This document shows positions 1 through 8,356 of a DNA stretch of 64,000 nt, piece after piece. A program made the position numbers and the translations under genes. Every line of letters starts with the position of its first letter. The first letter of the stretch is position 1. The stretch comes from Pseudomonas sp. C1C7 (lineage in GTDB: Bacteria; Pseudomonadota; Gammaproteobacteria; Pseudomonadales; Pseudomonadaceae). The notes beneath the pieces were generated by a model. That model did not search any database and was not told where the DNA came from. It worked only from the letters and a program-made list of their open reading frames with translations. Location of the stretch: positions 1 to 64,000 of the forward strand of contig NZ_JABFMP010000023.1 in assembly GCF_013359595.1 (NCBI RefSeq), in the 5' to 3' direction.

Positions 1-617
1 CGGTCGACGCCGGTACCCGTGCCGGTCGTTTCATGCTGCAGGACCTGCTGGGCTCTTTCGTGCCGGCGCTGCGCCGTACCGAATCCTGGACCGCCAACCT
101 GATCGCCACCGCCGGTTGTGTGGCCATGTGGGGTTATCTGCTGTACCAGGGCGTGATCGATCCACTGGGTGGCATCAACACCCTGTGGCCGCTGTTCGGC
201 ATCTCCAACCAGATGCTGGCCGGTATCGCGCTGATGCTCGGCACCGTGGTGCTGATCAAAATGAAGCGCCAGAAATACGTGTGGGTGACCCTGCTGCCAG
301 CGGTCTGGCTGCTGATCTGCACCACCACGGCCGGCTTCATCAAACTGTTCGATGCCAACCCGGCGATCGGCTTCCTGTCCCTGGCGAAGAAATACAGCGA
401 TGCACTGGCCAACGGTCAGGTGCTGGCTCCGGCCAAGAACATCGACCAGATGCAGCACGTAATCTTCAACGCCTACACCAACGCCACGCTGACGGCGCTG
501 TTCCTGTTCGTGGTCTTCAGCATCCTGTTCTTCGCGCTCAAGGTCGGCGTCGCCGCCTGGGGCAGCAAGGAACGTACGGATAAAGAAGCGCCATACCAGG
601 CACTGCCGGAAGTTTGA
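1..617 (+). CDS. cstA: Carbon starvation protein CstA, C-terminal part (5' end outside window)
   Basis: About 204 C-terminal residues of a polytopic inner-membrane protein; the reading frame is open from the first bases of the window, so the start lies upstream. Hydrophobic segments alternate with short loops, including WPLFGISNQMLAGIAL, which is typical of the CstA C-terminal region. The family imports pyruvate or peptides, and its members are normally followed by a small YbdD/YjiX protein, as here 15 bp downstream. Family membership is secure; the substrate cannot be settled from this fragment. Confidence 0.93.
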   Translation, partial: VDAGTRAGRFMLQDLLGSFVPALRRTESWTANLIATAGCVAMWGYLLYQGVIDPLGGINTLWPLFGISNQMLAGIALMLGTVVLIKMKRQKYVWVTLLPAVWLLICTTTAGFIKLFDANPAIGFLSLAKKYSDALANGQVLAPAKNIDQMQHVIFNAYTNATLTALFLFVVFSILFFALKVGVAAWGSKERTDKEAPYQALPEV

Positions 618-632
618 TTGAGGATCTGCCGC

Positions 633-830
633 ATGTTCAATGACCTGAGTCGCCTCGGAAAATACCTCGGTCAGGCCGCGCGCCTGATGGTGGGGATGCC
701 CGACTACGACAACTACGTCGAGCACATGCAGAACAAGCATCCGGACCAGCCGGTGATGGACTACGAGGCGTTCTTCCGGGAACGCCAGGAAGCCCGTTAT
801 GGGGGCAAGGCCGGGCCGAAGTGCTGCTGA
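633..830 (+). CDS. YbdD/YjiX family small protein (CstA partner)
   Basis: A 65-residue protein starting MFNDLSRLGKYLG with the family's conserved MVGMPDYDNYVEHM block and a C-terminal GPKCC. The ATG at 633 is preceded by AGGA about 9 nt upstream and lies 15 bp after the cstA stop, so the pair should be cotranscribed. YbdD/YjiX proteins accompany CstA-type pyruvate/peptide transporters and are needed for transport in the studied enteric cases. An in-frame TTG at 618 is less likely to be the start. Confidence 0.9.
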   Translation: MFNDLSRLGKYLGQAARLMVGMPDYDNYVEHMQNKHPDQPVMDYEAFFRERQEARYGGKAGPKCC

Positions 831-895
831 CCTGGATCATGTAACGATGACGCGGGCTGTCTGACTGCCCGCGATATCCCGTAATCATCGAATCC

Positions 896-999
896 CTGTA
901 GGAGCCGAGCTTGCTCGCGATGGTCGTCAACGATGACGCTGGGTGCCAGACGCCCCGTGGTGTCTGGGCCTCCATCGCGAGCAAGCTCGGCTCCTGCAG
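896..999. repeat. REP inverted pair (GTAGGAGC / GCTCGCGA family)
   Basis: Two inverted copies of the element GTAGGAGCCGAGCTTGCTCG face each other about 60 bp apart, between convergent genes (ybdD and a GntR regulator). This is the commonest of three REP-like families in the window and can fold into a large hairpin in the 3' ends of both transcripts. Confidence 0.85.
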
Positions 1000-1024
1000 T
1001 TTTGAGGTTTTCAGGATTTGATGA

Positions 1025-1702
1025 TCAGCAGGCCACGCGCTGCCGGCGTGGGCTGAGCAGCAACCCCTCAAGATGATCCAGATGCCGGTTGAGCAGGCAA
1101 GCCGCGCTCGCCGCATCCCCGCCTTCAACCGCTTTCAAAATCCCTTCATGCGCCCGCCAATCGCAATAGCCATCGATTCGCGCCTCGAACTGCGCAATCG
1201 CCAATGACATCAGCGGCACCAGACTGTCGAGAAAATGCGCCAACGGTGCATTCCCCGCCAGCGCCGCCAGCTCCAGATGAAACTCTCCCGACAGACGAAG
1301 GGCCTGGCCGCGCTCGGTGCAGAGGCGTTCGCCCTCGATGATCGCGCGCAGGCGACTCAAGTCCTGCGACAACGGCTGCTGACACACCAGCCGCAGCAAC
1401 GTGGTCTCGGTCAATCGCCGGGCATGCAGCGCCTGCCGGGTCTGTTCGGCATCAGGTGCCGCCACGCGCGGACGGTGGTTGGCGCGCAGGATGATGATGT
1501 GCTGATGGGACAGGCGCGTCAGGACGCTGCGGATTTCACTGCGGCGAACGCCGAACATCTGGCCCAGGCTGTCCTCGGTGAAGCGGCTGCCGGGCAGAAG
1601 ACGCAGGTCGAGAATGGCGTCGAACACCTGCGAATAGAGATCGTCCGCCGCCAGGTGCAAGGGCAGGTCAACAAGAGTTTGCGGTGAGGCGACGCTGTTC
1701 AT
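1025..1702 (-). CDS. GntR-family transcriptional regulator with FCD ligand domain
   Basis: A 225-residue regulator. Residues about 15-85 form the GntR winged helix (SQVFDAILDLRLLPGSRFTEDSLGQ, then the recognition region); about 90-215 are an all-helical FCD ligand domain with the metal-type residues FHLELAALAG and NRHLDHLEG. GGAG sits 8 nt before the ATG. It is the last gene of a minus-strand series dctA - gntR - gntR, 24 bp after the preceding GntR gene, so it may be cotranscribed. Two GntR regulators side by side next to one carrier is unusual; this one may regulate a distant pathway. Effector unknown. Confidence 0.85.
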   Translation of the reverse strand: MNSVASPQTLVDLPLHLAADDLYSQVFDAILDLRLLPGSRFTEDSLGQMFGVRRSEIRSVLTRLSHQHIIILRANHRPRVAAPDAEQTRQALHARRLTETTLLRLVCQQPLSQDLSRLRAIIEGERLCTERGQALRLSGEFHLELAALAGNAPLAHFLDSLVPLMSLAIAQFEARIDGYCDWRAHEGILKAVEGGDAASAACLLNRHLDHLEGLLLSPRRQRVAC

Positions 1703-1726
1703 GGCCTGTCTCCAGAGTAGAAGGAA

Positions 1727-2437
1727 TCAAACGCTGAGGTTGTCTTCCGGAATGTTCAGTTCGATGCCCATGCGCTGGCCTTCGCGAAGGATGTGCCGAC
1801 GCATTTCGGCACTGGCCTGGGCGCTGTTCTTGCTGCGGATCGCACGGACCACGGCTTCGTTTTCTTCCAGGCGTTCGGCCAGGTGTTCAGGCGAATTGCG
1901 CAACACTTCGGCGCTTTGCTTGAGGGCGTTGCTGGTCTGTTGCACCACGCTCTGGAATATCGGATTCGAGGTCAGGGTGAACAGCTCTTCGTGGAACGCG
2001 ATGTAGGCGTTGACGCCGGCTTCGCTGTCGTTGGCTTCCAGGGCTTCGCGCATGTCCATCAGGGTCAGGCGCAGTTGCCCGACTTCCTTGCTGCTGATCG
2101 ATTGCGCCACCAGCCCGACAATGAAAGGCTCGAGGGTGTAGCGCAGTTGCAGCACGTCCTCGAGACTCGCCCCGGCCACCGCGCTGTCCTGGCGCGAGTC
2201 GTCCAGGTCGATCGCACTGGCGTCCAGTACCACCACGCCTTTGCCGGGCATCGAGCGCACCAGCCCGAGGGTTTCCAGCACGGTCACCGCTTCGCGCAGA
2301 CTCGGCCGGCTGATGCCCAGTTGTTCGGCCAGTTCGCGCTGGCCCGGCAACATATCGCCGGAGCGCCACTGACCACGGGCCAGCGCGGCCCGAAGTTTTT
2401 CTACCACTGAATTGACGACGGTTGAGGAGGTAATCAC
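1727..2437 (-). CDS. GntR-family regulator, FadR subfamily, next to dctA-type carrier
   Basis: About 236 residues. The N-terminal winged helix is clear (VVEKLRAALARGQWRSGDMLPGQ, ISRPSLREAVTVLETLGLV); residues about 95-225 form an FCD domain with FHEELFTLTSN and MRRHILREGQ carrying the usual acidic/His ligands. I prefer the GTG at 2437 because GGAG lies 8 nt upstream; a TTG at 2449 would place that GGAG inside the gene. Separated from the upstream carrier gene by a stem-loop. It is the best candidate to bind the TGG...CCA dyads upstream of the carrier. Confidence 0.85.
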   Translation of the reverse strand: MITSSTVVNSVVEKLRAALARGQWRSGDMLPGQRELAEQLGISRPSLREAVTVLETLGLVRSMPGKGVVVLDASAIDLDDSRQDSAVAGASLEDVLQLRYTLEPFIVGLVAQSISSKEVGQLRLTLMDMREALEANDSEAGVNAYIAFHEELFTLTSNPIFQSVVQQTSNALKQSAEVLRNSPEHLAERLEENEAVVRAIRSKNSAQASAEMRRHILREGQRMGIELNIPEDNLSV

Positions 2438-2457
2438 TGTTCGCTCCAAGCGATAAA

Positions 2458-2480
2458 GTGCCCACCGTTACAGTGGGCAC
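2458..2480 (-). terminator. Stem-loop between dctA-type gene and GntR gene
   Basis: Perfect 8-bp stem GTGCCCAC/GTGGGCAC with a 7-nt loop, starting 8 bp after the carrier's stop codon on the minus strand and followed by TTTATC. The short T run makes it a partial terminator or mRNA-stabilising stem that could lower regulator expression relative to the carrier. Confidence 0.5.
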
Positions 2481-2487
2481 AGGTTGT

Positions 2488-3801
2488 TCAGAATTCTTGC
2501 TGATGCGCCGCGGCAGTCGGCTTTCTCGGCTGGAAGGTATACCCCAACTGGCCGGAAAGCACTTTATTGGCGCGCTGGATATCGATGTCTCTTTCCCAGC
2601 GCGCGATGGCCACGGTGGCGACGCAGTTGCCGATCAGATTCGTCAGCGCCCGACCGATGCCCATGAACCAGTCCACCGCCAGCACCAGCACCAGGCCGAC
2701 CACCGGAATCGCCGGGATGGCTGTCAGCGTCGCGGCCAGGATCACCAAGGCGGAACCGGGAATACCGTGGGCGCCTTTGGAGGTAATCAGCGACACCAGC
2801 AGAATGGTCAGCAGATCGGTCATGGCCAGCGGCGTGCCGGTGGCATTGGCGATGAAGACGATGGCCAGTGTCAGGTAGATCGAAAAGCCATCGAGGTTGA
2901 ATGAGTAACCGGTCGGAATCACCAGGCCTACCGTCGAACTGCCGATGCCCAGGTGTTCGAGCTTGCGCATGATCTGCGGCAACACGGCGTCGGAGGAGGC
3001 GGTGCCCAGCACGATCAGCAATTCTTCGCGCAGGTATTTGAGCAAGGGCCACATCCGCAAGCCGGACAGGCGCATCACCAGGCCGAGAATCAACGCCACG
3101 AAGGCCACGCAGGTCAGGTAGAACAGGCCGACCAGGCTGCCCAGGTGCTGCAGCGAGTCCAGGCCATATTTGCTGGTGGTGAAGGCAATCGCGCCAAAGA
3201 CACCGATCGGCGCCAGGCGCACGATCATGCCCATGATGCGGAAGATCACATGGCTCAGCTCATTGATCAGCCGGGAAATCCCCGACGCCGCTTCGCCCAC
3301 CAGATTCAGGGCGCTGCCGAACAGCACCGAGAACAGCAGCACTTGCAGGATGTTGTTGTCGGCGAATGCACCGATGACCGAGGTGGGAATCAGGTCCATC
3401 AGGAACTGCGTGGTGGTGTGCATGTGCTGGCCACGCTGGGCGATATCGCCCATGTCGGCGGCGGACAGCTGCTCCAGATGAATGTTGGCACCGCTGCCGA
3501 TGCCGGTGCTGAAGGCGAACACCAGGCCTATGACGAGGGCGATGGTGGTCAGCACTTCGAAGTAGATCACCGATTTGAGCCCGATGCGGCCGACTTTCTT
3601 CAGATCGCCCGCGCCGCTGATGCCGCTGACGACAACGCAGAACACGATCAGGCCGATGAGCATCTTGATCAGTTTGATGAAACCGTCGCCCAGCGGTTTG
3701 AGCTGGGAGGAATATTCGGGAAGGGTCAGCCCGCAGATGATGCCGAGCATCAGTCCGAGAACCACTTGGAGGAAAATTGAACGCGAGCACCATCTGAGCA
3801 T
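2488..3801 (-). CDS. DctA-type C4-dicarboxylate/proton (sodium) symporter
   Basis: A 437-residue DAACS-family carrier (dicarboxylate/amino acid:cation symporter) with about eight membrane helices plus the two re-entrant hairpins: SDAVLPQIMRKLE, GYSFNLDGFSIYLT (the family's NMDGT-like motif) and LITSKGAHGIPGSA. In classical DctA the third motif residue is Thr (NLDGT); here it is Phe, so substrate preference may differ from succinate/fumarate/malate. The ATG at 3801 has AGGA 8 nt upstream; a longer reading frame to 3849 has no ribosome site. Followed by two GntR regulators; two operator-like dyads lie upstream. Confidence 0.85.
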   Translation of the reverse strand: MLRWCSRSIFLQVVLGLMLGIICGLTLPEYSSQLKPLGDGFIKLIKMLIGLIVFCVVVSGISGAGDLKKVGRIGLKSVIYFEVLTTIALVIGLVFAFSTGIGSGANIHLEQLSAADMGDIAQRGQHMHTTTQFLMDLIPTSVIGAFADNNILQVLLFSVLFGSALNLVGEAASGISRLINELSHVIFRIMGMIVRLAPIGVFGAIAFTTSKYGLDSLQHLGSLVGLFYLTCVAFVALILGLVMRLSGLRMWPLLKYLREELLIVLGTASSDAVLPQIMRKLEHLGIGSSTVGLVIPTGYSFNLDGFSIYLTLAIVFIANATGTPLAMTDLLTILLVSLITSKGAHGIPGSALVILAATLTAIPAIPVVGLVLVLAVDWFMGIGRALTNLIGNCVATVAIARWERDIDIQRANKVLSGQLGYTFQPRKPTAAAHQQEF

Positions 3802-3871
3802 GGGAGGAATCCTGGTCGGTGTCCCGGCTGTCGTGTGCATGGCGCACATCAGGCCTCGGACTTAATTATTG

Positions 3872-3967
3872 TGGTCTTACCGGTATGTCCAGTGCAGGCT
3901 CAGTTTAGGCTGGTTTTTTTCATTGTTACAAGGGGAAATCAATAAATTGGCTTTACCGGTCTGACCA
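3872..3967. promoter_or_regulatory. Two GntR operator-like dyads upstream of the dctA-type gene
   Basis: Two 20-bp imperfect dyads, 3872-3891 (TGGTCTTACCGGTATGTCCA) and 3948-3967 (TGGCTTTACCGGTCTGACCA), share TGG-N2-TTACCGGT-N-TG-N-CCA and are 76 bp apart centre to centre. A related half, TGGTTCGACC, follows at 3969-3978. TGGT-N3-ACC half-sites are typical of FadR-subfamily GntR repressors, and such a regulator lies just downstream of the carrier. No other gene occupies 3802-4117. Confidence 0.6.
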
Positions 3968-4117
3968 GTGGTTCGACCGGTTCACTCGAATGCTCAGCAT
4001 GAGGCGCATGAAGGCACACCCGCGCACCGTGTTTGCGGTGGCGGGAGCAATAAATAGGGAAGAGGGGACTCGGCAGCAGAATGCTACGGGTGGGACAAGC
4101 GGGGAGACGCCGGGGTT

Positions 4118-4264
4118 TTACGCCAGATAGATGCCCGAATGATCTTCCGGATGCTGGATGCCCATGGCCTGATCAGCGATCTTCGCCTTGTGAATCTGTC
4201 GGCACAGGATCGTTGCCAGGGCGATGGCGAGTGCGAACCAGCAGATCAGGACATTCAGGAGCAT
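4118..4264 (-). CDS. Small single-helix membrane protein, 48 residues
   Basis: Reads MLLNVLICWFALAIALATIL followed by CRQIHKAKIADQAMG and a polar tail ending GIYLA. Residues 2-20 form one hydrophobic helix with a basic cytoplasmic-type flank. AGGA lies about 8 nt before the ATG at 4264; a nearer ATG at 4269 hits a stop at once. Codon usage follows the neighbours (G/C third positions). No function is recognisable. It stands alone between the dctA region and an unrelated hypothetical gene. Confidence 0.6.
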   Translation of the reverse strand: MLLNVLICWFALAIALATILCRQIHKAKIADQAMGIQHPEDHSGIYLA

Positions 4265-4323
4265 GGCATTTCCTCAGGCAGGAATATTTCTTCACGAGCG
4301 CCGGAAAACAGTTCGACGGCAAT

Positions 4324-4341
4324 ATGGCATCATTATGCCAT
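4324..4341. promoter_or_regulatory. Inverted repeat ATGGCAT-N4-ATGCCAT
   Basis: Perfect 7-bp arms around CATT, in the 218-bp gap between the divergent small membrane protein gene (minus) and the hypothetical gene at 4483 (plus). Size and position suit a repressor site; no regulator can be assigned. Confidence 0.4.
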
Positions 4342-4482
4342 GCATTAGTGGCACTGTGCCGCCGTTTGTCGTCGCCCTCCCTGAAATTGTTGTGATTCGC
4401 TGTTTTTTCCCGCATCTGACCCTTTGCGCGGGCAAGGGCCCGCTTCTAGAGTCAGGGGCTTGGCTTCAGGGAGCGTCTGTTG

Positions 4483-4794
4483 ATGTATAGCTCATTGCAA
4501 GGATCAGGTGACGCGCGGCGGTTTCATCAGCGTATTTATGCTGGCGAAATTCTGCGCATGATCGATATGCCGTCGATGCAGGTACTGGTGCAAACGGCCC
4601 GGGGCATGCTCGAAGAAGCGTTGCATCCGTGGTCGCCGCCGCAAATCCATCGTTACCTGAACCACACCGAGCAGACGCTTCGCTTTGCCCAATGCCAGAG
4701 CGCTTTTGCCAGCTGCGGCGACATCCACCGATGCTGGCAAGCGGTGTTGGAGTGGTTTATCGAACCGTATTTTCACTGTTCACGCCGGGATTAA
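4483..4794 (+). CDS. Hypothetical protein, 103 residues
   Basis: Not recognised. The ATG at 4483 has GGAG about 10 nt upstream. The product is soluble, predicted mostly helical, rich in His/Trp/Cys towards the C-terminus (CGDIHRCWQAVLEWFIEPYFHCSRRD), with no signal peptide or membrane segment. Codon usage is consistent with a real gene. It lies 73 bp upstream of a diguanylate cyclase gene on the same strand, so cotranscription is possible. Confidence 0.55.
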   Translation: MYSSLQGSGDARRFHQRIYAGEILRMIDMPSMQVLVQTARGMLEEALHPWSPPQIHRYLNHTEQTLRFAQCQSAFASCGDIHRCWQAVLEWFIEPYFHCSRRD

Positions 4795-4867
4795 ATTGCG
4801 ATGCCAATCAAACCGGGATAGCCGTTTGTCGGGCGTATCGGTATGCTCAGCGCACTGCCAAACGCCA

Positions 4868-5959
4868 ATGATTAACAACCACAGTGATTCCATGAGCCCA
4901 TCAGACACGCGTGCGAATGTTCTAGCGCTTTATCCTGAAGACTCCCGCGAGGCGGCGGCGTTACTCAAGCAAGCCGTTCCCCTGATGGTTCGCCACAATA
5001 TCCCGCCAAATCCGGTGCATTACGCGCTGTGGTACACCTACAGCAAAGGCCAGGAACCTGAACTCAATCGCCGTCTGGACTGCGTGGTCCGGGACTTCGA
5101 CGGCTGCCCGCCGGAGTCCGCGACCCGGCTGTTTCGCGAATTCATCATCCGTGACGAACTGGAGGGCGCCCGTGCGGAACAGCAGCAGGTGATCAGCCTG
5201 GTCGACGGCATGGAACGGGATGTTTCGCGCAGCGTGAAGGGCAGTGTCAATTTCCAGAACCGCCTCGGGCAGTGCCTGGAAATGCTGGAGGAACCGTCCA
5301 GCGACCGTCTGCCGGGCATCTTGAGCGAGCTTCAGCAAAGCACCCGGTTGATGCAGAGTCAGCAGGAACACTTCCTGGCCCAGCTGCAATCGGCGCAAAG
5401 CGAAATCAAGACCCTGCGCGACAAGCTGGAGCGCGCCCAGCAGGCGGCGACTCTGGATGGCCTGACCGAGCTGCTCAACCGCACGGCATTCACCCGGCAG
5501 CTGGAGAAAACGCTGGCCAAGGACACCGGCCAGGTCGCACTGTTGATGCTGGATATCGATCACTTCAAGCAATTCAACGATCAGTACGGTCATCCCTTGG
5601 GGGATCGGGTGTTGCAACATGTCGCCCAGGTCTTGCGCGGTGCGCTGGCGGGCGAAGCGTTCGCCGGGCGATATGGTGGTGAAGAGTTCTGTGTGGTGCT
5701 GGAAAACTGCGCGGGTCTGGAAGGGGCCTGTGCCTTTGCCGAGCAACTGCGGCTTACGGTGCAGTCGTTGCGGATCAAGGCACGGGGGACGGACACCGTG
5801 CTGGACACCATCACCGCATCCTTCGGTGTCGCCTTCGTCGAGCCGGGCGACAACCTGGAAACCCTGCTGACCCGCGCCGATGACGGGCTGTACGAAGCCA
5901 AGCGCAATGGGCGCAATCGGGTGTTTGCATTGCAGAAAGCCCAGGCGCTTGAAGCCTGA
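4868..5959 (+). CDS. Diguanylate cyclase (GGDEF domain)
   Basis: About 363 residues. N-terminal ~190 residues form a cytoplasmic helical region with coiled-coil (LAQLQSAQSEIKTLRDKLERAQ); the C-terminal ~165 residues are a complete GGDEF domain starting LDGLTELLNRTAF, with the metal/substrate segment LMLDIDHFKQFNDQYGHPLGD and active-site RYGGEEF. It should make cyclic di-GMP from two GTP. The inhibitory RxxD site expected five residues before GGEEF is absent (AGEA), so product feedback is probably lost. No membrane segments. Start is either ATG 4868 or ATG 4892; neither has a strong ribosome site. Confidence 0.88.
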   Translation: MINNHSDSMSPSDTRANVLALYPEDSREAAALLKQAVPLMVRHNIPPNPVHYALWYTYSKGQEPELNRRLDCVVRDFDGCPPESATRLFREFIIRDELEGARAEQQQVISLVDGMERDVSRSVKGSVNFQNRLGQCLEMLEEPSSDRLPGILSELQQSTRLMQSQQEHFLAQLQSAQSEIKTLRDKLERAQQAATLDGLTELLNRTAFTRQLEKTLAKDTGQVALLMLDIDHFKQFNDQYGHPLGDRVLQHVAQVLRGALAGEAFAGRYGGEEFCVVLENCAGLEGACAFAEQLRLTVQSLRIKARGTDTVLDTITASFGVAFVEPGDNLETLLTRADDGLYEAKRNGRNRVFALQKAQALEA

Positions 5960-5962
5960 AAC

Positions 5963-6063
5963 CTGTGGGAGCGAGCCTGCTCGCGATGGTCGTCAACGAT
6001 AACGCGCGGCACCTGATGCCCCGCGGTGTTCCTGGACTCATCGCGAGCAGGCTCGTTCCCACA
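5963..6063. repeat. REP inverted pair (GTGGGAGCGAGCCTGCTCGCGA)
   Basis: Inverted copies of the GGAGCGAGCCTGCTCGCGA element separated by about 55 bp, between convergent genes. Same family as the pair near position 900, including the shared internal GGTCGTCAACGAT spacer on the left arm. Confidence 0.85.
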
Positions 6064-6097
6064 GTTGATCGCATTCACCCGTGGGGCGGGGTTGCCT

Positions 6098-7663
6098 TTA
6101 TTGACCGTCCACGCTACGCGGCAACCCGAGCGGGTTCAGCTCGCGCAACGCCTCAGGCAACAACCCATCCGGAAAACCCTGGTAGGTAATCGGACGCAGG
6201 AAGCGTTCGATGGAGGTCATGCCCACCGAGGTGAAGCGGCTATCCGAAGAGGCCGGGAACGGGCCGCCGTGGATGGTCGCGAAAGACACTTCCTGCGGGT
6301 GGGCGAAGGCGTTGACCACGATACGCCCGGTCCGCCGCTCCAGTATCGGCAACAAACGCCGGGCCAGATCCAGGTCTGTGTCTTCCAGGTGCAGAGTTGC
6401 ACTGAGCTGACCACGAAACGCGCGGGCAATCGCCAGCATCTCTGCCTCATCCCTGACCTTCACCAGCAATGCCGCCGGACCGAAAACCTCATCGGCCAGT
6501 GCCTGCTCGCTCAAGAAACGCTCGCCATCAACTTCCAGCAACGCCGAACGACCATCCAGCTCGGCATGGGCCACCGCGCCCACAGCCACCAGGCCCGCAC
6601 CGGCGCTTTGCAGGTGATCAAGGTTGTTCAGGTACGCACCATGAATCCCCGGCGTCAGCATCGGTCGCGCCGGTGCGTCGGTCACGCGCTTGACCATGGC
6701 CGCGCGCAATGCCGCAAAACCGTCCCCTTCGACCGCAATCAAAATCGCCGGCTTCAAACATGCCTGGCCGACGTTGACCAGCATCCGCTCGACGAAGCCG
6801 TCACCGATCTGCGCGCCCCGCACGGCCAACGCCTGAGGCAGGATGAAGGTGGGGTTGACGCTGGTCATTTCGGTGAATACCGGGATCGGATCGGGGCGCA
6901 ATTGCGCGCGGCGATACAGGGCCATGCCGCCCTGTTCGGAACCGGTGAAGGTCACGGCCTTGATCAGCGGATGATCGACCAGCGCTTCGCCGATGGCATT
7001 GCCGGCACCGCGCACCATCGAGAACACACCTTCGGGCAAGCCGCTGTCCTGCACCGCCTTGAGGATCGCCCGCGCCTGGATTTCCGAAGCACCAGGGTGG
7101 GCGTTGTGGGCCTTGACGATGACCGTAGCGCCCGCCGCCAGCGCCGAAGCGGTGTCGCCACCGGCCACGGAATAGCTGATCGGGAAATTGCTCGCACCGA
7201 ACACCGCCACCGGGCCGATGGCGATTTTCTGCAGGCGATGATCCATGCGCGGTCGAGGCTGACGATCGGGTTGTGCCGGGTCGATGGCCAGATGCAGGAA
7301 GCGCCCCTTGCGCACCACATCGGCGAACTGACGGAACTGGGTCGCAGCCTTGGCCGCTTCACCCAGCAGTTGGGCTTCGGGCAAGCCGGTTTCCAGCGCG
7401 GCGCGGGCGGCGAGTTCCGGGGCGACGGCGTCGAGGTTGTCGGCAATGCGCTCCAGGAACGCCGAGCGCTCGGCCAGTGAGGTATGGCTGTAGGTGTCGA
7501 AAGCTTCATCGGCAAGATTCGCCGCCCGATCCACTTCGACCGCGCCGCCCAAGGCGAAGTCCGGCTCGATGGCCTGGTTGGTCGCGGGGTTGAGCGCTTT
7601 CATCGTGCCCGCGGAGGCGGGCGCTTCGTGGGCGCCGATCAGGATATTTCCAGTCAGTTTCAT
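6098..7663 (-). CDS. NAD(P)-dependent aldehyde dehydrogenase, 2,5-dioxovalerate (alpha-ketoglutarate semialdehyde) dehydrogenase-like
   Basis: About 521 residues of ALDH superfamily. GPVAVFGASNFPISYSVAGGDTASALAAG is the cofactor-binding start of the 2,5-dioxovalerate subgroup; FTGSEQGG is the Rossmann turn; EMTSVNP carries the general-base Glu and NVGQACLKP the catalytic Cys. The subgroup usually has QFCTNPG, so the residues after Cys differ. The enzyme would oxidise an omega-oxo acid, the last step to 2-oxoglutarate in pentose, glucarate or hydroxyproline routes. It follows a cysteine hydrolase gene: its GTG at 7675 overlaps the upstream stop, while I chose ATG 7663. Exact substrate unknown. 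Confidence 0.8.
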   Translation of the reverse strand: MKLTGNILIGAHEAPASAGTMKALNPATNQAIEPDFALGGAVEVDRAANLADEAFDTYSHTSLAERSAFLERIADNLDAVAPELAARAALETGLPEAQLLGEAAKAATQFRQFADVVRKGRFLHLAIDPAQPDRQPRPRMDHRLQKIAIGPVAVFGASNFPISYSVAGGDTASALAAGATVIVKAHNAHPGASEIQARAILKAVQDSGLPEGVFSMVRGAGNAIGEALVDHPLIKAVTFTGSEQGGMALYRRAQLRPDPIPVFTEMTSVNPTFILPQALAVRGAQIGDGFVERMLVNVGQACLKPAILIAVEGDGFAALRAAMVKRVTDAPARPMLTPGIHGAYLNNLDHLQSAGAGLVAVGAVAHAELDGRSALLEVDGERFLSEQALADEVFGPAALLVKVRDEAEMLAIARAFRGQLSATLHLEDTDLDLARRLLPILERRTGRIVVNAFAHPQEVSFATIHGGPFPASSDSRFTSVGMTSIERFLRPITYQGFPDGLLPEALRELNPLGLPRSVDGQ

Positions 7664-7671
7664 GGGCTTGA

Positions 7672-8295
7672 TCACTGCTTCAGGGTGGCGATGAGTTGTT
7701 CGGTCGTCACGATCGAATGGGCGTAGGTCGGGCCGTTCAGTTCATGGGCGGAGTGCATCATTTCCGGCTTGAAGGCGGCGGTGGCATCGCGCACCAGGGT
7801 CACGTGGTAGCCCAATTCCTGGGCGTAACGGGCGGTGGCCTCGATGCAGGTATTGGCCAACAGCCCGGTGATGATCACGTGGGTGATGCCTTTCTGCTTG
7901 AGACGGAAATCCAGGTCGGTGTTGGCAAAACCGCTCGAACCCCAGTGCTCGGAGGCAATGATGTCGCCTTCCTGCGGTGCGAAATCGGGATGCCATTCGC
8001 CACCCCATTCGCCGCGGGCGAAGTGGTGCATGTGCTGAATCTTGCATTGCGAAGGGCTCGGGTGATCCCAGTTTTCGTAATCGCCTTGTTCCCAACGACG
8101 GTGCGGTACGATGACCACCTGAATGTCTGCGGCGCGCACGGCGCGATCCAGTGCGCGCAGGTTGTCGAGCAGGCCGACTTGTTCGGCGATCGGCTTGATC
8201 AGCGGGAAGACCCGGCCGCCCTCGGAGAGAAAATCGTTGTAGGGATCGACCAGCAGGTAGGCGGTGCGATCCAGCGGGTAGGTAGCGTTGGACAT
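7672..8295 (-). CDS. Isochorismatase-family cysteine hydrolase
   Basis: 207 residues. The family's Asp and Cys are clear: LLVDPYNDFL (Asp17) and LLANTCIEATARYAQ (Cys150). The position normally held by the catalytic Lys falls in SEHWGSSGFANTDLD and by my alignment is His117. Members hydrolyse amides such as N-carbamoyl compounds, nicotinamide or biuret. Its stop overlaps the possible GTG start of the aldehyde dehydrogenase gene, so the two form an operon; a hydrolase releasing an acid plus an aldehyde dehydrogenase suggests breakdown of an amide/carbamoyl compound. Divergent HxlR gene at 8395. Confidence 0.85.
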   Translation of the reverse strand: MSNATYPLDRTAYLLVDPYNDFLSEGGRVFPLIKPIAEQVGLLDNLRALDRAVRAADIQVVIVPHRRWEQGDYENWDHPSPSQCKIQHMHHFARGEWGGEWHPDFAPQEGDIIASEHWGSSGFANTDLDFRLKQKGITHVIITGLLANTCIEATARYAQELGYHVTLVRDATAAFKPEMMHSAHELNGPTYAHSIVTTEQLIATLKQ

Positions 8296-8356
8296 GACGA
8301 ATTCTCCAGTATGGATGGCTGACCTGTGCCATGGGCTTGCCCCGGCATGGTGTAGA

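Noticed and set aside
896..999. REP hairpin as a dedicated transcription terminator
   Set aside because: No T-run follows either arm; better kept as a REP element.
4081..4490. Plus-strand open frames over the small membrane protein gene and its upstream spacer
   Set aside because: No ribosome sites or domain content; the minus-strand 48-codon gene has a better start and composition, and the spacer holds an inverted repeat.
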